Origin: Polynucleobacter cosmopolitanus
Lineage (GTDB): Bacteria; Pseudomonadota; Gammaproteobacteria; Burkholderiales; Burkholderiaceae
Length of the DNA stretch: 64,000 nt
Direction: 5' to 3'
NCBI RefSeq assembly: GCF_002224225.1
Contig: NZ_NJGG01000001.1
Location: 587,374 to 651,373 of the forward strand
Part shown: piece after piece, positions 62,819 to 64,000 of the stretch
Position numbering within the stretch: the stretch's first letter is position 1
Layout: every line of letters begins with the position of its first letter
Program-made: the position numbers and the translations under genes
The notes under the pieces: generated by a model
What the model saw: the letters and a program-made list of their open reading frames with translations, nothing else
What the model was told of the DNA's origin: nothing
The model's database searches: none

Positions 62819-64000
62819 ATGAAAGCCAGCCAATTTTTTATCCGTACCTTAAAAGAAGCCCCAGCCGATGCGGAAATCGTTTCCCACAAGCTCATGATGC
62901 GTGCTGGCTTGATTCGAAAGCTGGGCGCCGGCATCTACAACTATATGCCCATGGGTCTTAAGGTTATTCGCAAGGTCGAAGGCATCATCCGTGAAGAGAT
63001 GGATAAGGCTGGAGCCGTTGAGCTTTTAATGCCAGTCGTTCAGCCAGCCGAACTATGGCAAGAAACAGGTCGTTGGGACAAGATGGGCCCAGAGTTATTG
63101 AGAATCAAAGATCGCCATGACCGCGACTTTTTGATCCAGCCAACGTCTGAAGAAGTGGTGACTGACATTGCCCGTCATGAAATCAAGAGTTACAAGCAAT
63201 TACCCGTCAATTTTTATCAAATTCAAACGAAATTCCGAGATGAGCGTCGCCCACGCTTTGGCATCATGCGCGGTCGTGAGTTCAGCATGAAAGACGCTTA
63301 TTCTTTTGACCGAGATGTCGAAGGCATGAAAGTGTCTTACGCCAAAATGTTTGATGCCTACACCCGTATTTTCCAGCGCTTAGGTCTTAACTTCAGAGCC
63401 GTTAATGCAGATAACGGTGCCATTGGGGGAACGGGTAGTCAAGAGTTCCACGTGATCGCAGATACGGGAGAGGATGCCATTGCATACTGCCCAAGTTCTG
63501 ACTATGCAGCAAATATTGAAACTGCGGAAGCACTTTCATTGATTGCAAGCAGAGGTGCTGCTTCTGAAGCGATGGCCTTAACTCCGACGCCTGGGCAGGT
63601 GAAGTGTGAAGAGGTGGCGCAATTCTTGAAGTGTTCGATTGAAAAAACAGTCAAGTCAATTGTCTTGGCGGTTGATCAAGAAGGGGGCGCAAAGCTATTT
63701 TTATTGTTGATCCGTGGTGATCATGAATTAAACGAAATCAAAGCAAGCAAAGTACCAGGTTTGACAGATTTCCGTTTTGCAACTGAAGCAGAAATCATTG
63801 AGTATTTTGGTACTCCTCCTGGCTATTTAGGCCCAGTGAAAACAAACAAGCCTTTGACGATTGTGGCCGATAGAACGGTTGCCAATATGAATGATTTCAT
63901 TTGCGGTGCCAATCAAGAAGGCCATCATTTAACTGGTGTGAATTGGGCGCGTGATTTGCCTGAACCAATCGTCGCTGATTTGCGCAACGTGATTGCTGGT
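62819..64000 (+). CDS. proS: Prolyl-tRNA synthetase, 5' part
   Basis: The first 394 codons of a class II synthetase, cut by the window end. It has the bacterial ProS start [19 protein letters not shown], motif 1 ([19 protein letters not shown]), motif 2 ([23 protein letters not shown]) as two landmarks [10 protein letters not shown] and [12 protein letters not shown], and the editing insertion domain from about residue 225 on ([39 protein letters not shown]). Motif 3 lies beyond the window. A 84-bp gap separates it from divergent rppH. Confidence 0.96.
   Translation, partial: MKASQFFIRTLKEAPADAEIVSHKLMMRAGLIRKLGAGIYNYMPMGLKVIRKVEGIIREEMDKAGAVELLMPVVQPAELWQETGRWDKMGPELLRIKDRHDRDFLIQPTSEEVVTDIARHEIKSYKQLPVNFYQIQTKFRDERRPRFGIMRGREFSMKDAYSFDRDVEGMKVSYAKMFDAYTRIFQRLGLNFRAVNADNGAIGGTGSQEFHVIADTGEDAIAYCPSSDYAANIETAEALSLIASRGAASEAMALTPTPGQVKCEEVAQFLKCSIEKTVKSIVLAVDQEGGAKLFLLLIRGDHELNEIKASKVPGLTDFRFATEAEIIEYFGTPPGYLGPVKTNKPLTIVADRTVANMNDFICGANQEGHHLTGVNWARDLPEPIVADLRNVIAG

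Overview
The window looks like a chromosome segment of a betaproteobacterium of the order Burkholderiales, most like the small-genome freshwater genus Polynucleobacter. This is an inference from gene order (rpe-trpEGDC; mraZ to ftsZ followed by peroxiredoxin, lpxC, a DUF721 gene and secA; pilBCD-coaE-zapD; rplU-rpmA-obgE-proB; rppH-proS), from protein resemblance, and from a base composition that looks like the mid-40s % GC by eye (not computed). Coding is dense on both strands, no gene-free gap exceeds 300 bp, and I saw no rRNA, tRNA, CRISPR array or insertion sequence.

Bases 1-8600 are an accessory aromatic-degradation island. It opens inside a multicomponent phenol hydroxylase operon (end of P3, then all of P4, then a terminator, with no reductase gene after it). 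Next come a TrpB2-type PLP enzyme and a catechol 2,3-dioxygenase. A run follows of a short-chain dehydrogenase-like protein without its catalytic Ser and Lys, a two-domain 4-oxalocrotonate-tautomerase-like protein, a 4-oxalocrotonate decarboxylase/2-oxopentenoate hydratase family enzyme, and an NTF2-like protein. On the other strand a TetR repressor and an outer-membrane barrel are arranged divergently from a second two-domain tautomerase, with a perfect palindromic operator between them. In both tautomerases the free N-terminal proline and the catalytic arginines are divided between the two halves. I consider this island the most likely place for an undescribed pathway variant.

Bases 8600-27300 are metabolic: rpe-trpE-trpG-trpD-trpC on the minus strand; apaG, mltA, an enoyl-CoA hydratase and a DUF3047 lipoprotein on the plus strand; an M20 amidohydrolase; fadD; the biotin genes bioA-bioF-bioD led by, and translationally coupled to, a TctC-type binding protein, with bioB divergent; a trimeric porin gene with two hairpins in its leader; and coq7. 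A 38-residue membrane protein with a TTG start and a strong Shine-Dalgarno lies between apaG and mltA.

Bases 27400-44805 are the complete dcw cluster (mraZ, rsmH, ftsL, ftsI, murE, murF, mraY, murD, ftsW, murG, murC, ddl, ftsQ, ftsA, ftsZ), mostly coupled by 1-8 base overlaps. A sigma70-like promoter and three MraZ repeats precede mraZ. It continues through a structured intergenic segment into peroxiredoxin and lpxC.

Bases 46440-64000 hold a DUF721 gene whose start codon overlaps that of divergent secA, argJ, a DUF815 ATPase, a mutT-type gene, then a minus-strand run corC-like, pilB, pilC, pilD, coaE, zapD, followed by ispB divergent from rplU-rpmA-obgE-proB, then a CNP1-like gene with rppH on the minus strand, and the 5' part of proS. 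All three pilus assembly proteins and ProB are short for their families.
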